Assembly (NCBI RefSeq): GCF_030272615.1
Contig: NC_081405.1
Span: 27,486,272-27,550,271 of the forward strand
Direction: 5' to 3'
Source: Cryptomeria japonica
Lineage: Eukaryota; Streptophyta; Pinopsida; Cupressales; Cupressaceae
DNA length: 64,000 nt
The position numbers and the translations under genes were made by a program. The notes beneath the pieces are model-generated. The model did no database searches, was not told the DNA's origin, and saw nothing but the letters and a program-made list of their open reading frames with translations. Below, one piece after another: positions 60,001 through 64,000 of the stretch. Position 1 is the stretch's first letter, and each line of letters begins with the position of its first letter.

Positions 60001-60560
60001 AGGATTGAAGCTATAAGATTATTTTTTGCCTATGCTGCTTATAAAAACTACAAGGTTTATCAGATGGGTGTTAAATGTGCATTCTTGAATGAGGATCTTG
60101 ATGAGGAAGTTTATATTGAGCAACCTGATGGTTTTTCACTATCAGATGATACTGATATGGTTTGCAGGTTAAGGAAAGCTTTATATGGATTGAAACAAGC
60201 ATCTAGAGCTTGGTATGCAAGGTTGGATAAATATATTTTGAAGCTTGGTTTTAGTAAGGGCAATGCTGACAGTAACTTATATTATAAAATCACTGATGAT
60301 GACATACTGATTGTTGAAGTATTTGTTGATGACATTATTTTTGGAGGTGAAGATAAATTATGCATAGAATTTTCTAAGAACATGGAGAAAGAATTTGAGA
60401 TGTCTATGATTGGTAAGATGAAAATTTTCTAAGGTTTGCAGATTACTCAGACTAATAAAGGTATTTTTATCTGTCAAACTAAGTATGCTAAGGAATTGTT
60501 GAAGAAATTTGGTATGGGAGATTCTAAACTGGTAAGTACACCTATGGTTATGTTACCCCC
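57055..60560 (+). pseudogene. Copia gag-pol, six in-frame stops and 3' truncation
   Basis: Starts at ATG 57055 (MATNSSISSTSFGAIF). The UBN2-type gag is followed by a knuckle CFACNKIGHFASRC (about 57895), a protease with WVIDNGCSHHM, where the usual catalytic Ser/Thr position after Asp is Asn, pre-integrase SWLWHKRLCH, integrase with LIYIDLCGP, LDHGGEF and PQQNGVVERK, and reverse transcriptase with FVDD (about 60325). One reading frame is kept throughout, with stops TGA 57193, TAG 57205, TGA 58960, TAA 59539, TAG 59809 and TAA 60430. At 60430 the stop falls before GLQITQ, where the family has Leu. The absence of frameshifts contrasts with the number of stops and fits base-change decay rather than random indels. 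Confidence 0.92.
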
Positions 60561-61150
60561 ACATTTGACATATCTTTTTCAAAGCAGTCTCAGTATCGAG
60601 AAAAGGTCCAATGGGTGTTTATGCATAAGAAATGAGCGTGTTTTCCAAGGTTGTTACTAGTCAAAATATGAAAAATGGAAGAATTTTGAAAATTATCACA
60701 AGTTGAGGGAAATCAGTTGACAGTCAGGATCTAAGCATCATTTTATATCACATGGCCAACTTTCACTTGAACCCAGTTCATACTTCGTCATATTTTAAAC
60801 TTTCAATTTTTGGTGTCTGTTGCCCCAAAAATGATTAAAATATCTCATCCTAGGTTTTTTCATGAGGTGTAAATAATTGTGTGGACCTATTTCCCTACCA
60901 TTGATGCGTGTTTCAAATTTTAGGACCTAACTCCCTACCGTTTGAAAGTTATGTCATTTTTCTCTAGCCAAAGCAATAAATGTAAAATATTTAAATTATT
61001 TCTCAAATAATAATTTAATATTTTAAATTATTTTAATATGTTTGGTCATTTGCAATAAAAATTTGTCTAAAAACATCAGTTGCATTCCTCCTTGATTCCC
61101 CTCCGTGATCAATGGTTTCCGAGGTCAAAATCACAGTCTTTGAAGCATAA
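60561..61150. other. Sequence without recognised genes
   Basis: Follows the Copia truncation point. AT-rich, with no motif recognised. Confidence 0.4.
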
Positions 61151-61376
61151 GGTTAGAAATGCTCAGTTTTTTAGCATTCTTAACCTCATTTCTTAACCTT
61201 TTGCCAAGAAGGTTAGAAATGCTCACTTTTTGAACATTCTTAACCCATATTTATAACCTTTCATAAAAAGGTTAGGAATGCTAAAAAATTGAGCATTTCT
61301 TACCTCATTTCTTAACCTTGCGGGCCCCACTTTGTCAAGAAGGTTAGAAATGCTCTGTTTTTTAGCATTCTTAACC
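61151..61376. repeat. Four 35-bp palindromes, one inverted
   Basis: Copies at 61151-61185, 61211-61245, 61270-61304 and 61342-61376 read GGTTAGAAATGCTC, a T-rich loop, then (A)GCATTCTTAACC. Each can fold on itself (about a 12-bp stem). The third copy is inverted: its loop is A-rich and its arms are swapped. Extra TTCTTAACCTT half-sites lie between copies. Start-to-start distances are 60, 59 and 72 bp. Confidence 0.92.
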
Positions 61377-61559
61377 TCTTCCATAAATTTTAGCAAAGAG
61401 AAAGAATAAAAAAAAAAGAGAAAGGAAAGAACTTCAAATTCCAGGTTTTGAATGTGTGTTGAATGTAGTTGCAGATGTTTGTAATTGGTCAGGTTCTTGA
61501 CTCCATCATCCCAGCCTGTGCAAAATGGGAGCTTCAAACCAAATTGAAGATACAATATT

Positions 61560-62900
61560 CCATGTGATGTTTCGGGAGATTTGTGTGCAGAATGAGGAAC
61601 ATACTAATGGCATGCGAATTGTCTGACTAAATTGCCTTGATGAGATGTCACTTCATTATGGTGAGCAGAGACTGCAAAATTAACGCCCAAGTAAGTTCAC
61701 AAGCAATCTTCATTCTCCTTCACCAGCTTATGTCATCCAACGCCATGCTAATATTGCAGTAAAAGTGTATATGCAATGAGTAAATCTTTAACACGACATG
61801 CAAATTGTTTGACATAATCCCTCAAAGAAATGTGGTCTCATGGTACATTCATAGTGCAGGATCTGTGGTTGAAATGATTTAGAAACTATCAAGCAAGTGC
61901 AATTCGCAAGTGTAAGGCCGATTTCCACAACCTACATCAGCATCCTCCTTTCCTGTGCTAAAATGGAAACTCTGAAACGAAGTATTGACATCTACCAAGT
62001 ATAATACATTTTATGCCTTGACTGACGTGTTTGCAAAAAAATAAATACAAGCATAGACATGTCGTAAAATCCAGATGCGTGGGAAAGGTAGAATGCATGG
62101 TAGGATGTGAACCATTTGTCAGAATGCACCAATGAACTATTATCCCAAAGAATTATGTATGATTATGTGCACCATGGTAAACATTACCCCAACTGTGAAC
62201 ATGAGAAATTACGGGCTGCTCTGTCTCGCCAATTAAAATTGCATTCTGCTACAAGTTTCTTTGTTGATTACCAATCATGGCAGGAGAGTGAGGGATCATA
62301 CAAATGATGGTTAAAACGTATGCAATAATGGGAGTTTAGACACGACATTACACCGTCTTTGCCCGATAATCAAAGTCAAGCCTTTGAATTTACCATGACT
62401 TTCAGTAAATCGTAGAAGGTAGAGGAATTTCGTTAGACGTTAAAGTTGCAACTAATCTGGTAGACATGGATGCAGATTGTGAATGCATGGACAATGTACC
62501 TAATTTGTTTGACAGAAAACCCAGGCATAGTGTGGAACATGGAAAATGCATGTGGAGTATTTGACAGTATACTATGTAAAATGCAATAATGGAAAAGCTC
62601 AGGCACGGCATGTGAATTGTTTGACTGAATGCTTCAAAGAAATATGGTCTCATTTCATGCAATGATCGCAAGATATACACAAGATCAAACCGCAAAGTTA
62701 GAGGAATTTTGTCAGATGTTGTAGATGCAACTGCTCTAGTAGACATGACTACAAAATCATGGGAAGCATAGTCAATGCGGTGAAGTCATTGAGATTGTGT
62801 TGTGTATTGCAAATCATGGTAGAAGCATAGGAAATGTTACAGTATGCAAAAGTATAGATGATTCTCGCGAAGTGTGTGATAGAGCGCTTTAAAGAAATGT
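61560..62900 (+). repeat. Field of diverged repeats
   Basis: The phrases GCATG(T/C)GAATTGT(T/C)TGACT and CAAAGAAAT(G/A)TGGTCTCAT recur near 61610, 61795-61840, 62600-62650 and 62870-62900 with heavy divergence. No coding sequence is recognised. Confidence 0.5.
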
Positions 62901-63177
62901 GGTTTGGATTAGTATAATAATCCGCAGAGTGCAGAGGGGGGAAGTTGCAACTACTCTGATATATATGATTGCAGAGAGCTTTAAATTGGGGTATAGACAT
63001 TCATCAGAGTATAGAGATGGAATTATATCTCCAGATGTCATGATTGCAGCTGTTTCAGAAGATTTGTATGCAATTCAGGAGTATGTTCACAACAAGTGAT
63101 ATTTGAAGACTTTCAATACAAAGACAGAGTATATAAATTGTTTTGGCAAAGTTGCGGATATTTATTAAAATAGAGTT

Positions 63178-63765
63178 GTGTGGGCATTATTTTTATTTTT
63201 CATAATGAAATATAAGTTTCATACCCCCGAGTATGCTCCCATTCTCAAATGTTCACTTTCAGATATTGGGGATACCAAGTTAGGAAATGTGAGTCTTGCA
63301 GATTTCTGGAAATCAATGGAAAGAGAAGATAAGACTTTGACAGCTCAGAGGTTATTAGATAGTGGATTAGCTCACGCAGTAGGATAACCCACATCAGTGC
63401 AATGTTCGGAATCAGTTCTGGAATGTATGAAAGCATTTAATCCAGATACGAAAGAAATTAGGACAGCAGAGGGTAACATGATCGCTAAACTTGATCCAGT
63501 CTCCATTGCTATAACTTTCAGGTTACCTTTCAAAGATCAGTTCACGGAGGTAAACAGGGAATATGCAGAAAATTATTTTATCAATAGTGAAACCCAGTGT
63601 TTGAATAACATAGCCAGGAAGTGGTTAGCAAAACCAAGGAAAGGAAAAACACAGCTTCCTAAAATAATTCATAGGTCTCTGTTGATGGAAGATATCGCTA
63701 ATATGGTTATTTTCTTGAATCGGGTCACAAGAAATGAAGACTCAAATGACTTGGAGGGGTGGATG
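63178..63765 (+). pseudogene. Unrecognised ORF with one internal stop, cut by an LTR
   Basis: One frame runs from about 63178 (YKFHTPEYAPILKCSLSDIG) through a single TAA at 63385 to EGWM at 63765, where an LTR starts. The block AFNPDTKEIRTAEGN, then AKLDPVSIAITFRLPF and YAENYF, resembles in layout the repetitive plant proteins that carry a value-like ...I...FRLP... motif, but no family can be named. It may be a mobile-element ORF rather than a host gene. Confidence 0.4.
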
Positions 63766-64000
63766 TGTTAGGCCTAATATGGAAAGCTAATGTACTGAGA
63801 GGGGAGGGGTGAATTAGTACTTCAAAACTTTTCTTCAACAATAACTTTACTATTAAGCATAAACTGAATATTGTTGTAACATAATATAATGCTAAAACCA
63901 ATAAATAACAATCATACATGATTCACTCCATAACACATATATTTTGGTTATGCAGAAACTCTTGGTTAGAGAGAAAAACTGCGGTGGGGATGACACCCAC
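63766..64000 (-). mobile_element. Start of a Copia-type LTR, minus strand
   Basis: Begins TGTTAGGCCT, with ACTGAGAGGGGAGGGG and TGAATTAGTAC soon after and AAAAACTGCGGTGGGG near the right edge. These are the inverted terminal blocks of the Copia LTRs here. The sequence to its left is not a primer-binding site, so this is the 3' end of a minus-strand LTR inserted into the ORF at 63178-63765. The rest lies beyond the window. Confidence 0.65.

Larger units (their letters stand above)
55802..60560 (+). mobile_element. 3'-truncated Ty1/Copia element
   Basis: The 5' LTR (55802-56996) begins TGTTGGCC and ends CTAACA, followed by the primer-binding site TTGGTATCAGAGC (56998-57010). The coding region runs in one frame from 57055 until similarity to Copia reverse transcriptase ends shortly after KLVSTPM (about 60550). 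The rest of reverse transcriptase, RNase H and the 3' LTR are absent. It starts 18 bp after the Gypsy 3' LTR, in the remnant of the same microsatellite. Truncation means no TSD can be shown. Confidence 0.93.

Overview
Nuclear DNA of a seed plant, most likely a gymnosperm (conifer). The evidence is one recognisable host gene split by a 26-kb intron, dense old and young LTR retrotransposons, a hAT-like element, plant-type splice sites, and no prokaryotic gene organisation. The genus cannot be named from sequence alone.

Host gene: the 5' part of an ABCG24/ABCG28-like ABC transporter lies on the minus strand. Exon 1 (29406-29587) encodes a signal peptide, exon 2 is 29246-29322 and exon 3 is 2888-3142. 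All joins are in phase with consensus GT/AG. Intron 1 is 83 bp and intron 2 is 26,103 bp. Exon 4 onward, including the ATPase and membrane domains, lies beyond the left edge, so positions 1-2887 are inside intron 3.

Intron 2 contains: an old tandem duplication (3587-4108 and 8648-9185) split by a very large probable solo LTR (4109-8584, TSD CTACC) that carries twelve 33-bp palindromes, most at a 166/167-bp spacing; a complete but decayed Ty1/Copia element on the minus strand (10784-16744, TSD CCTAC); an LTR of a non-autonomous retroelement family (from 17424); simple interspersed repeat fields; and a non-autonomous hAT-like transposon (24646-25498, 8-bp TSD).

Upstream of the host gene (30-39 kb) are further retroelement remnants. 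They include a Copia solo LTR (33707-34896), a non-coding element with two LTRs (35157-38605), and a GT/ATGT microsatellite.

A 16.3-kb Ty3/Gypsy element (39502-55783, TSD CATAT, LTRs about 98-99% identical outside two indels) sits in that microsatellite. Its gag-pol has a G-patch domain and two RNase H domains (Tat type). A convergent antisense gene of two exons (54705-51816) encodes a plant mobile domain (PMD) protein. Arrays of a CGCGTCTGTGT-like motif occur in the gag-pol leader and again, in the same orientation relative to the ORF, inside the intron of the antisense gene. This is the most unusual arrangement in the window.

The right end has a 3'-truncated Copia element (55802 to about 60560), four 35-bp palindromes (61151-61376), a degenerate repeat field, an unrecognised broken ORF (63178-63765), and another Copia-type LTR starting at 63766. 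Nearly all premature stops in the retroelement genes are TAG, TGA or TAA that fit C-to-T change at Gln or Arg codons, as expected of methylated, silenced elements.
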